From JBGSKY01 sp041740995 (GTDB lineage Bacteria > Planctomycetota > Planctomycetia > Pirellulales > Pirellulaceae), in assembly GCA_041740995.1 (NCBI GenBank), contig JBGSKY010000286.1:1-17433 (forward strand): a stretch of DNA of 17,433 nucleotides. The letters run 5' to 3'. Shown piece by piece: positions 1-7,049 of the stretch. Each line of letters starts with the position of its first letter. The stretch's first letter is position 1. Under the pieces are notes generated by a model, which made no database searches, was not told the DNA's origin, and saw nothing but the letters and a program-made list of their open reading frames with translations. The translations under genes and the position numbers were made by a program.

Positions 1-1
1 G

Positions 2-364
2 GGCGAGGATGACGAATTGCTGCATGAACAACTTAGCGAGCTTCGTTTGATCGAAACCCGCCCCGATTGGATCGACTGGATCAATGATCAATTGTATTTG
101 ATTAGGAACCCACATCTTGATCGTGGTCCCCCACCGCCAAATCTAAACAAGACTGCCAATGGTAAGGCAGCCAACGGTGAAGAAAAACCAGCCTCAAGTT
201 CGAAGCTTTCAGCTTCCGAGCAAGCTTTGATGCCATCTGAACGACGCCACTTTCCGCCAGCGATGGAAGCGGCCGGCGAAGTCATTTGGATTGATCCGAA
301 TGATCCAACGATGGAAATGTATTTGGAACCGATGCTTAATTCCGTTCCAAATCAATTGCGTTAG
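2..364 (+). CDS. Unidentified protein, C-terminal part (cut by window edge)
   Basis: The reading frame is open from the first complete codon at base 2 to a TAG at 362-364, so this is the last 120 residues of a longer protein whose start lies outside the window. A TTG at 17 and an internal ATG are poor start candidates because coding continues upstream of them. The visible part begins acidic (GEDDELL), has a Trp-rich stretch (DWIDWINDQLYLIRN), a proline/alanine/lysine-rich low-complexity linker (about residues 41-75 of the fragment), and ends with a conserved-looking segment containing GEVIWIDPNDPTMEMYLEP. I do not recognise a family and assign no function. It converges with the GMC oxidoreductase gene, 65 bases away. 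That it is a real gene rests on the open frame, the plausible residue composition and the convergent arrangement. Confidence 0.6.
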   Translation, partial: GEDDELLHEQLSELRLIETRPDWIDWINDQLYLIRNPHLDRGPPPPNLNKTANGKAANGEEKPASSSKLSASEQALMPSERRHFPPAMEAAGEVIWIDPNDPTMEMYLEPMLNSVPNQLR

Positions 365-370
365 TCATTT

Positions 371-406
371 GGTCCTGGCCTTCGATTGGCAGGCGTCATT
401 CGGACC
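371..406. terminator. Possible bidirectional terminator between convergent genes
   Basis: In the 65-base gap between two convergent genes, CCTGGCC (374-380) can pair with GGCAGG (388-393) around a 7-base loop, with one bulged G. GGTCC (371-375) and GGACC (402-406) give an alternative longer-range stem. The stem is short and no strong T-run follows on either strand, so this is only a candidate suggested by position. Confidence 0.25.
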
Positions 407-429
407 GAAAATTTAGCTTCAGAAGTCGG

Positions 430-2292
430 CTAAACCGGAACGAACAAGTCGCTGAATTCTGGTTCTAGTGTCATCAGATGCGCGTTTCGTTCTGCAACAG
501 CAGAAATCGTGATGAACGGATTAACGGCGATCGCGGTTGGAATCACCGCACCGTCGCAGACATAGAGACCGTCATACGTTCTGCCTCGGCCATCGCTATC
601 GCAGTCGCCGCCATTTGCGAAATTGAAAACTCGACCTCGATCATCTACGACACCATTGCGTGGATCGTCGCTCATCGAACATCCGCCCATCGGATGAACA
701 GTTATCATTCGATCGTGCGGCGGGTTAAGATGTCGATACTTGCCGCCGTGTGCAGCAGCGATGTTCGCGAATTCCTGACGGATTTTCTTTCGATAAGCGC
801 CTTCGCGGATTCCTGGCCAGTGAATATCAGCGTAACCGTCGGAGTGCAGAACGACACGTCCGCGTTGTCCATCATGTCCCATGCCGGTCAGCACCATCGT
901 GCTGTCGAGGTTCATATCGAGAAACAAACCGCCTAAGATATTGGCATAAACTCGACAAGCCGCGTCGTCCTGAATCAGGACTCGATCGTGTAAATGTGGG
1001 CGATATGGAAAAGTAAGATTGCTTTGGATCGTCGGCCCCGGTCCCACATCGCTGTTGTAAGCGGAAGTGCCACCGGTGAGCGGGCAAAGCTTGGAGTTGT
1101 CGACGAATCCAAGCGCGTCACCATTGGCTGTCCAACTGCATCCTAGCGAACTTGAAAATTCAAACCCGCATTGCTGCGAGCGAAGCAGAATTTCTGTTGA
1201 GCCGAGACTCCCAGCGCCTAAGACAACCATTCGTGTCGTCACAAAGCGTCGGCTGCTGTGCTTCGCCCCTTTATCATCACGGCAGTGGTGCATGTATTCA
1301 ACAACATAGTGACCGTCAGCGGGATGGATTTTGACAACTTCGCATTGACTAAAAATCATCGCTCCATGGCGTCGAGCGAGCGGCAGATAGTTCATCGCCA
1401 GCGTGTTTTTTGCACCGATGTTGCATCCGGTCATGCAGTCGCCACAATCGATGCAGTTCCGCTGCAACATGCCTTGGCGATTCAAAATGGGAAGCGCTGC
1501 GTTAGTCCCGCTGCGAGTAATCGTCAGCGCGGATGCTTCGAAATGGCAGCCGATATCTGAAAGACGTTCAGCCGCGATTCTTTGGGCTCGCATCTTTCGT
1601 GAAAAATCAATCGGTTCAAGTTGCGTCCCTAACTCCCACGCGGCTCGCTCGAAATAAGGCTCCAAGAAGTCTCGGCATTGCAGCGCTCGCGGCCATTGAT
1701 GCTGTTCAAAGACTTCGCGATCCGGACGCAACACGACGTTTGCATTCAGCAGCGAACCGCCACCAAGTCCATTGGCGGTGACAATCATCAGCTCGTCAGT
1801 CTGGACGATATTATAAAGTCCCGTCGGGTTGATGACTTTCCGGCGATCGCCGAGCAACGGTTCAAGCCTTGATTGCTTGGCTGCTGGACCAAGGGTGTCG
1901 GGAAAATCGCCAGGTACCCACTCGGCGCCGCGTTCCAAAACAGCGATCCGCGTCGAGGGTAGGCGACGCTGGGCCAATCTTGCAGCAAATATCGACGCGC
2001 CGTAGCCAGAACCAACAATCAGGACGTCAAATTGAGCCTGGCCGGGACGTCCTGGAATCGAATCCGGCGGATCTAGCGACGATAGCGAGCCGCCAAATTG
2101 CTGCATACTGGCCGAATAATCGCTCCGAGCCGCCTGCTTGTGTGCCGAATCACCAGTTCGAAAACGGCCGATGATCGTATCATAAGATTTCTCGGCACGA
2201 ACTGGCGAATCAGAGGCAACCGCAGCCGCAGTTAGAGCAGCGGTCGCACCCGACTTGATTGCTTGGCGACGATTGTTCCCTGCTTTTTGCAT
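430..2292 (-). CDS. Tat-exported GMC oxidoreductase (cholesterol oxidase-like)
   Basis: A 620-residue FAD-dependent oxidoreductase of the glucose-methanol-choline family, which oxidises alcohols or sterols; the substrate here cannot be read from sequence. The N-terminus has a twin-arginine-type signal (NNRRQAIKSG, then an Ala-rich stretch, about residues 6-33), so export in a folded, cofactor-loaded state is likely. The dinucleotide-binding motif GSGYGAS is at 94-100 and ERG at 120-122. The FAD-site segment GLGGGSLLNANV is at 175-186. The C-terminal catalytic part has HPMGGCSM (533-540) and GAVIPTAIAVNP (581-592). Cysteines 280, 283, 286 and 290 form CxxCxxCxxxC in the sequence CIDCGDCMTGCNIGAKNTL. 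From memory, this cluster recurs in the cholesterol-oxidase-like branch of the family. The start is ATG at 2292 with no evident Shine-Dalgarno; the Tat signal directly behind it supports the choice. The beta-propeller gene lies 188 bases upstream on the same strand. Confidence 0.88.
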   Translation of the reverse strand: MQKAGNNRRQAIKSGATAALTAAAVASDSPVRAEKSYDTIIGRFRTGDSAHKQAARSDYSASMQQFGGSLSSLDPPDSIPGRPGQAQFDVLIVGSGYGASIFAARLAQRRLPSTRIAVLERGAEWVPGDFPDTLGPAAKQSRLEPLLGDRRKVINPTGLYNIVQTDELMIVTANGLGGGSLLNANVVLRPDREVFEQHQWPRALQCRDFLEPYFERAAWELGTQLEPIDFSRKMRAQRIAAERLSDIGCHFEASALTITRSGTNAALPILNRQGMLQRNCIDCGDCMTGCNIGAKNTLAMNYLPLARRHGAMIFSQCEVVKIHPADGHYVVEYMHHCRDDKGAKHSSRRFVTTRMVVLGAGSLGSTEILLRSQQCGFEFSSSLGCSWTANGDALGFVDNSKLCPLTGGTSAYNSDVGPGPTIQSNLTFPYRPHLHDRVLIQDDAACRVYANILGGLFLDMNLDSTMVLTGMGHDGQRGRVVLHSDGYADIHWPGIREGAYRKKIRQEFANIAAAHGGKYRHLNPPHDRMITVHPMGGCSMSDDPRNGVVDDRGRVFNFANGGDCDSDGRGRTYDGLYVCDGAVIPTAIAVNPFITISAVAERNAHLMTLEPEFSDLFVPV

Positions 2293-2480
2293 TAAAAACT
2301 GTTCGCATCCGTGCGTCGAGTTGAAAATTGGATCAGTGCCAGCGGCTTGATCGGATTTCGGTTTCTCTATCTATCGTCAGCGGTCCGAACAATTCCCGCT
2401 CCAAGCTTTATCGGGCCGGTTGACCACACGATCCAGCAAAAATCTCCTAATCGTTAAAGTTCACGCATGTTCGCAGTGGC

Positions 2481-3740
2481 TCATTCGATGATCCACAATT
2501 GCGAGTCGGTGCGAAGAACTATTTGGCGATCGTTCGCGGCAATGCTAGCCCGCGATGATTGTTCCAAATCGACCGAGCCGAGCACTTCGGCGTCACGTCC
2601 AGCTTTCAGTACGGTGACGACACCTTCGTGAGAAATATTGACTAACTTGTCAGAGAGCAATACCGGGGAACCGGAAAAATTTCCGCTAACTCGTTTCGTC
2701 CAGTAAGTCTCGCCGGTCGCGGTGCCGTGGCACGAAACGATTCCGTTGTCGGCCCAGACGTAAAGCAAGCCATCGTGAATCAAGCAAGTTGGAACATAGC
2801 TGCCCGCTCGCTCGATTCGAAATTTCTGAGTCTTCATGTCGTTGCGATCCAACGCGATGACGATGTTCCCGCCGCCGCCGGAGCCTTCTGAGGCAGCGAT
2901 GATGTTTTGATCGAAAACGCACGAGCTGACGACTCGCTTGCCAAAGGGTAACGCACTGGCCAACAGCTTCCCATCGGATGCGGCGACTGCGAAGAAACCT
3001 TGGGAAGTACTTGCCGCGACGAGAGCCAATTGATCGTTGATCGAAGTGACACAGGGAACACCGTAACAGACCTTGCTGGGACGTAATTCTCGTTGCCAAG
3101 CGATATTGCCTGTCGCGGCGTCGAGCGCGATCATTCGATCGGTTCCAGGAGGCACGCCGGGCGGCAAATCTTCGGCGTCTTGACTATCGAATAGGACAAC
3201 GAAGTCACCAACGCGCATCGGCGAACTACCAAATCCGTGTTGGCTGACGAACGAACCGAGATCGCGCGTCCAAATCAAATCGCCGTCGTGTGAATACGCT
3301 TCGACGGTTAACGATTTCGGTTCACCCCATACGTTGTAAACTCGGTTGGCATCAGTGCATGGAGTGCTGGAAGCATAAGAGCTGAACTTATGAATTTCGT
3401 ACAACGGAAAAGGGCGCGGACGCGTCCATCGTATCTGGCCAGTTTTCAAATCGATTGCGACCAGCGATCGCGTCTTGGTTGCTGAATCTGCGGATTGCAA
3501 ATAAGCAGCCCCACCTCCTAGGACCGGAGAACCATTTCCGCGGCCAGGTAAATCAACGCGATGGGCGACGTCGGCTGATGTCCATGGCGCAGGCGCATCG
3601 CATTGTTCTAAAACGCCCGTGCCGTTGGGGCCGCGAAATCGATTCCACAGCTCTTCAGCAAAAATCGGCGGCGTCACTGTTGCGACTAGCACCAAAGAGC
3701 AAAGCAGGATGCATTGGTGCGACGAGAGATTAAATTTCAT
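2481..3740 (-). CDS. Secreted PQQ-type (BamB-like) beta-propeller protein
   Basis: A protein of 419 residues with a signal peptide (MKF, then hydrophobic ILLCSLVLVATV, cleavage probably near residue 28) and a mature start containing WNRFRGPNGTGV (32-43), a signature common in planctomycete PQQ-like repeat proteins. Blade-type repeats of the pattern D-x-x-T/D-G-x-x-x-W appear at about 98-106, 150-158, 207-216, 255-263 and 340-348. This predicts an eight-bladed-type propeller outside the cytoplasm. Such domains either bind PQQ in quinoprotein dehydrogenases or act as scaffolds like BamB. I see no dehydrogenase-specific calcium/PQQ motif or haem site, so a scaffold or binding role is at least as likely. 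A TTG at 3770 would add ten residues; ATG at 3740 is preferred because it places the signal peptide at the very N-terminus. The DinB-like gene ends 69 bases upstream and the GMC gene starts 188 bases downstream, all on one strand. Confidence 0.85.
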   Translation of the reverse strand: MKFNLSSHQCILLCSLVLVATVTPPIFAEELWNRFRGPNGTGVLEQCDAPAPWTSADVAHRVDLPGRGNGSPVLGGGAAYLQSADSATKTRSLVAIDLKTGQIRWTRPRPFPLYEIHKFSSYASSTPCTDANRVYNVWGEPKSLTVEAYSHDGDLIWTRDLGSFVSQHGFGSSPMRVGDFVVLFDSQDAEDLPPGVPPGTDRMIALDAATGNIAWQRELRPSKVCYGVPCVTSINDQLALVAASTSQGFFAVAASDGKLLASALPFGKRVVSSCVFDQNIIAASEGSGGGGNIVIALDRNDMKTQKFRIERAGSYVPTCLIHDGLLYVWADNGIVSCHGTATGETYWTKRVSGNFSGSPVLLSDKLVNISHEGVVTVLKAGRDAEVLGSVDLEQSSRASIAANDRQIVLRTDSQLWIIE

Positions 3741-3801
3741 CGGAAAGTTTTGAAAGGAAGGAGAGAACAAGGGGCGGGATTGGCAGTTTGATCCAAATTA
3801 A

Positions 3802-3815
3802 ATTTAGATCTAAAT
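3802..3815. repeat. 14-base perfect palindrome ATTTAGATCTAAAT
   Basis: A perfect palindrome spans the TAG stop of the DinB-like gene (3810-3812), about 60 bases upstream of the beta-propeller start. Outer TTTGAT (3787-3792) and ATCAAA (3814-3819) could extend pairing at a distance. Without a loop it fits a protein-binding dyad better than an RNA hairpin, but with so A/T-rich a sequence chance is quite possible. Confidence 0.35.
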
Positions 3816-4301
3816 CAAAATAGGTTTGCCCAATTTGCGGCGCACTGGGACGATCTGGCCAGCGTGCATCATCGGATGCATTGCGACTAGGACCAAAACA
3901 TCACCAACAGTCGGAAACATCGACCGTAAACGCTCGGGACCGGGCTGATCCAAATCGCTGTCAGTCATCCCTTTGACGGTCGCAACGATCGCGGCGTTAA
4001 GCGGTTCGAAGAGCTTCATGAAATCAGCGACTTCCGGAAACCCGCCGTCAGGGATCGTTGACCCAGTGTCCTTTGAATATTTTTCAGCGAACCCTTCCGG
4101 CAAGCTAGGTGCAGAGCCAGGCGAAATCATTTCAAGCAGTCCTGTTTGACCAACAAGAATGTGACCGAGTTGCCAGCCGATTGAATTGCAACCATCGCCG
4201 GGAAATTGCTCTAAATCTTTGGCCGAAAAATCGCTGACATAGCTGCCCATAACCGTCATGCTAGTATTAAGTGCGGTGGTGATTGCTGAACGAGTATCCA
4301 T
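3810..4301 (-). CDS. DinB-superfamily protein (putative metal-dependent)
   Basis: A 163-residue cytoplasmic protein of the DinB/YfiT-like four-helix-bundle superfamily. The three metal-ligand histidines of that fold are in the expected places: H47 in WQLGHILVG at the end of the second helix, and H142 plus H146 in MHPMMHAGQI near the C-terminus. Length is typical. The superfamily includes bacillithiol- and mycothiol-dependent transferases, and many members are of unknown function and stress-induced; no thiol partner can be deduced here. The start is ATG at 4301, with AAGG about 8 bases upstream on the minus strand as a plausible ribosome binding site. It is the first gene of a minus-strand run with the beta-propeller and GMC genes, and is divergent from the SDR gene across a 272-base gap. 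Confidence 0.8.
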   Translation of the reverse strand: MDTRSAITTALNTSMTVMGSYVSDFSAKDLEQFPGDGCNSIGWQLGHILVGQTGLLEMISPGSAPSLPEGFAEKYSKDTGSTIPDGGFPEVADFMKLFEPLNAAIVATVKGMTDSDLDQPGPERLRSMFPTVGDVLVLVAMHPMMHAGQIVPVRRKLGKPILI

Positions 4302-4573
4302 GGTTTACCTTGCTGGTGTGAAAAAACAGGCGATGCAGTATGCTGTCGGCCAATCGACAGTCGTACTTCCGAAACTAATTTTACCAGAAATCATTTCAAT
4401 GTGCCGCACAGGAACCGAGACACTTAATCCGGTCATTGCATGAGATCAGGACCTTAGCCGATGAAAGTTAGCATCGGTTCACCCAGGTAAGTGTGCCTGT
4501 GGCTGGTTTGCCCAATGGCGTCTAGAAATCAATGACGCGATGATTAATCAACAGAAAGCTGAACACTAGAAAT
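4302..4573. promoter_or_regulatory. Divergent intergenic region with a 6-6-6 inverted repeat
   Basis: This 272-base gap separates the divergent DinB-like and SDR genes and must hold promoters for both. CTGTCG (4343-4348) and CGACAG (4355-4360) form a perfect inverted repeat around GCCAAT, about 42-59 bases upstream of the DinB-like start. It could be an operator or a leader hairpin. I found no convincing -35/-10 pair on either strand; TAAAAT, read on the minus strand just upstream of the repeat, is a weak -10 candidate. Confidence 0.35.
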
Positions 4574-5308
4574 ATGGCAGGACTTGAAAATGCTTCGGTT
4601 GTCATCACTGGCGGCGCGACCGGAATTGGTTTGGGCATTGCAACCGCGATGTTGGATTCTGGTGCAAAGGTCGCAATCGGCTCGCGGCGTCAATCGACGA
4701 TCGAGCAGGCATTAAAAAAACTCGATCGCCCAGGATTCGCCTTTGGACACACGCTCGATGTTGCCGATCGTGCCAGTGTGAAATCGTTCTTTGATTGGAC
4801 GGCAAGTATCATGCCTCCGATTACAGTTTTGGTCCAAGCGGCTGGGATCAATATCAAAGATCGATCGATGCAAGCCATGCAGCCCGATCAGTGGGACGAT
4901 GTGCTGGCGGTCAACGCGACGGGCCCCTACAACTGCATGAAGGCGGTTCTGCCTAACATGCTGGCGGCCAAGAGTGGGCTGATCATCAACGTATCAAGTA
5001 TCGCTGGCAAGCGAGCGTTGACGCTTGGTGGGATCGCTTATTGCGCAAGCAAGTTCGCCATGACCGCGCTCGGTACAGCGGCAGGTAATGAGCTGGCTGA
5101 ACATGGCATTCGAATCACGAATGTTTACCCTGGAGAGGTTAACACGCCGTTGCTCGATGCGCGGCCGGTTGCTGTGACAGACGAACATAAGGCTAGAATT
5201 CTCCAGCCATCCGATGTCGCATCGATGGTTCTTGCAATTGCGATGCTTCCGCCGCAAGCTCACGTGCCGGAAATTATTATCAAACCGTTGAGCCAACAGT
5301 ATTGCTGA
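4574..5308 (+). CDS. Short-chain dehydrogenase/reductase (SDR), classical type
   Basis: A 244-residue NAD(P)-dependent oxidoreductase with the full classical SDR set. The cofactor motif TGGATGIG is at 12-19 and the D-V pair after the fourth strand at 62-63. QAAG at 88-91 stands in place of the usual NNAG, and N114 is in the active-site helix (AVNATG). NVSSIAG is at 139-145 with S141/S142, and the catalytic Y156 and K160 are in YCASK. VYPGEVNTPLL (184-194) matches the family's PG motif. An Arg-rich segment after the second strand (SRRQ, 37-40) suggests preference for NADP(H), which is inference. The substrate is unknown. ATG at 4574 has no strong Shine-Dalgarno but gives the expected short N-terminus. 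Its TGA stop overlaps the dprA ATG by one base, so the two are translated from one message. Confidence 0.88.
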   Translation: MAGLENASVVITGGATGIGLGIATAMLDSGAKVAIGSRRQSTIEQALKKLDRPGFAFGHTLDVADRASVKSFFDWTASIMPPITVLVQAAGINIKDRSMQAMQPDQWDDVLAVNATGPYNCMKAVLPNMLAAKSGLIINVSSIAGKRALTLGGIAYCASKFAMTALGTAAGNELAEHGIRITNVYPGEVNTPLLDARPVAVTDEHKARILQPSDVASMVLAIAMLPPQAHVPEIIIKPLSQQYC

Positions 5309-6450
5309 TGTCTGACGCATCTTATGATTCTTCAAGTGTAAATTTTGATGAGGCACAACGACGAGCCTATTTGCAGCTCAGCCTTGTAAGCGGTGTCGGG
5401 CCGCGTTTGTTACGTCGCTTGTTGAATCATTTTGGATCAGCGAGTGCGGTTTTTTCCGCTACGCTGCGACAGCTTGGCGAAGTCGAAATGATCGGTCCGC
5501 AAGTCGCATCGGCCGTTCAAGCTGCTCGCAACGATTCGTTAGTCGATCGAGTTTTGGAGCATTGCAACGAACACGGCGTTCGAGTCCTTACTGCACTCGA
5601 TGCCGAGGTACCAAAACTGCTAGGCGAATTGGTCGATGCTCCATCAGTGCTGTACATCAAAGGGCGTTTCGAAGCGGCTGATGCGTTGTCATTAGCGATT
5701 GTTGGTACACGCCATGCGACACCTTATGGTCGCGCGGCAACAGAACTTTTCGCGCGATCACTATCGCGGGCAGGTTTGACAATTGTCAGCGGTCTGGCGC
5801 GCGGCATTGATGCGATTGCTCACACGGCGGCGCTAGAAGTCAACGGCCGTACGATCGCGTTCTTGGGCAGCAGCGTGACCGATATTTATCCTGCCGAGAA
5901 CGCCAAACTGGCAGAACAGATCGCCCAGTGCGGGGCGTTGGTCAGCGAGACACACCCATTTGCCAAAACCAAGCCGGGGGTTTTTCCTCAACGTAATCGC
6001 TTGATCAGCGGGATGAGTCTGGGCGTCTTGGTAGTCGAAGCCGCCGACCGATCAGGGTCCCTGATCACAGCGTCGCACGCCGGCGAGCAAGGTCGCGATT
6101 TGTTCGCGGTGCCCGGTTCGATTCAATCACGAATGTCGCGCGGTTCGAACCGGTTGATTCGCGACGGCGCGATCTTGGTACAAGACCCCAATGACGTGCT
6201 TGATCATCTCGGGCCGCTGTTTGAACAAGCGAATATTGATGATGATCGAACGATTCGACACCCAGCGGAAATGAAACTCAATGAAACCGAAATGAAGGTT
6301 CTGCAGGCGATCAACACGGAACCGACCGATATCGATGTCATCACCGCCGCAAGTGGTCTGAACATTTCGCAAGTCCTTTCGACGATCAGCGTATTGCAAA
6401 TGCGAAAGCTGATCCGCCGATTGTCGGCTCGTTCAATTGAACGCGTTTAA
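5308..6450 (+). CDS. dprA: DNA processing protein DprA
   Basis: A 380-residue protein that binds incoming single-stranded DNA and loads RecA during natural transformation; many non-competent bacteria keep it too. Three parts are visible. An N-terminal helical, SAM/HhH-like region (about 20-75) includes LVSGVGPRLLRRLL. The DprA Rossmann domain (about 95-300) has IVGTRHATPYG (131-141), SGLARGIDAIAH (161-172), YPAEN (194-198), FPQRNRLISG (226-235), SGSLITASHAGEQGR (249-263) and FAVPG (266-270). The C-terminal winged helix (about 322-375) has LNISQVLSTISVLQMRKLI. The chosen start is the ATG at 5308, in TGATG with the SDR stop; a TTG at 5302 in frame would add only two residues. Translational coupling to an SDR gene is unusual for dprA and no functional link is evident. 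Confidence 0.95.
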   Translation: MSDASYDSSSVNFDEAQRRAYLQLSLVSGVGPRLLRRLLNHFGSASAVFSATLRQLGEVEMIGPQVASAVQAARNDSLVDRVLEHCNEHGVRVLTALDAEVPKLLGELVDAPSVLYIKGRFEAADALSLAIVGTRHATPYGRAATELFARSLSRAGLTIVSGLARGIDAIAHTAALEVNGRTIAFLGSSVTDIYPAENAKLAEQIAQCGALVSETHPFAKTKPGVFPQRNRLISGMSLGVLVVEAADRSGSLITASHAGEQGRDLFAVPGSIQSRMSRGSNRLIRDGAILVQDPNDVLDHLGPLFEQANIDDDRTIRHPAEMKLNETEMKVLQAINTEPTDIDVITAASGLNISQVLSTISVLQMRKLIRRLSARSIERV

Positions 6451-6512
6451 AAGTCGACGAATTGGAGACGGCTTGTCGAATGTCGGTCGATGGGCAAGAA
6501 TTCAAACCTAAC

Positions 6513-6573
6513 GCGACTTCGCTGAAAATAGCGGGCAGCCCTAGGCAAAAGCGACCTCGCTTGGGTTGCCTGC
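6513..6573 (+). promoter_or_regulatory. Potential structured RNA ahead of the chorismate mutase gene
   Basis: GCGGGCAGCCC (6531-6541) can pair with GGGTTGCCTGC (6563-6573) over 11 positions, including two G-U pairs that form only in the plus-strand transcript. Inside it, AAGCG (6549-6553) pairs with CGCTT (6558-6562) around a four-base loop. The inner helix abuts the outer one on its 3' side, with a 7-base bulge on the 5' side. A related self-complementary word occurs twice: GCGACTTCGCT (6513-6523) and GCGACCTCGCT (6551-6561). It lies 63 bases after the dprA stop and 29 bases before the chorismate mutase start. No T-run follows directly, so a classical terminator is less likely than a leader element, but a dprA terminator is not excluded. 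Confidence 0.45.
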
Positions 6574-6602
6574 ACTCAAACTTTTCGAAAACGGTTTAAT
6601 CT

Positions 6603-7034
6603 ATGACATTGGCTTGCCGAGGCGTTCGTGGAGCGACCACAACATCGATTGACGATCGCGAAGAGATCCTAAACGCGACCCGTCAGTTGTTGGCCTTGAT
6701 GATTCGCCGCAATGAGATAGATGCCAGCGACATCGCCAGTGCAACGTTTACCGTAACAAGCGATTTAACATCGGAGTTCCCCGCGGTCGCGGCGCGCCAA
6801 CTGGGTTGGCTAGATGTGCCGATGCTCTGTGGTTACGAGATCGCAGTGCCAGGCTCCTTGCCGCGGTGTATTCGAATTTTGCTAATGTGGAATACGAACA
6901 AAACGCAGACGCAGATCGAGCATATCTACATCCGCGACGCCGTCAAATTGCGTCCCGATCGTTCGTCGCTGCCACCAGTCGATTGGGACGAATTGGAGAA
7001 TTGGATTCAGGATCAATTGACGGGTAAACTCTAA
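6603..7034 (+). CDS. aroH: Chorismate mutase, AroH class
   Basis: A 143-residue enzyme that converts chorismate to prephenate, the committed step to phenylalanine and tyrosine. It is the trimeric AroH (pseudo-alpha/beta-barrel) type typified by Bacillus subtilis. Active-site residues known there have clear equivalents: R9 in CRGVRGATT, E79 in CGYEIAV, R91 in LPRCIRILLMWN, and Y109 in HIYIRDAVKLRPD. The length matches the family with a short C-terminal extension (about 122-143). ATG at 6603 is used and puts RGATT at the expected depth; no Shine-Dalgarno is visible. It lies 152 bases after dprA, behind a structured stretch, and converges with the DUF1559 gene, whose stop is only 15 bases away. 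No other aromatic pathway gene is in the window. Confidence 0.93.
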   Translation: MTLACRGVRGATTTSIDDREEILNATRQLLALMIRRNEIDASDIASATFTVTSDLTSEFPAVAARQLGWLDVPMLCGYEIAVPGSLPRCIRILLMWNTNKTQTQIEHIYIRDAVKLRPDRSSLPPVDWDELENWIQDQLTGKL

Positions 7035-7049
7035 GTATTGGAATGATGG

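Noticed and set aside
478..936. 152-codon open frame on the plus strand inside the GMC gene
   Set aside because: Lies antisense to conserved C-terminal GMC motifs; its product has no recognisable features.
430..4301. Quinoprotein alcohol dehydrogenase system
   Set aside because: The propeller protein shows no PQQ/calcium ligand motifs or haem site, and the oxidoreductase is a flavoprotein, so a PQQ enzyme cannot be claimed.
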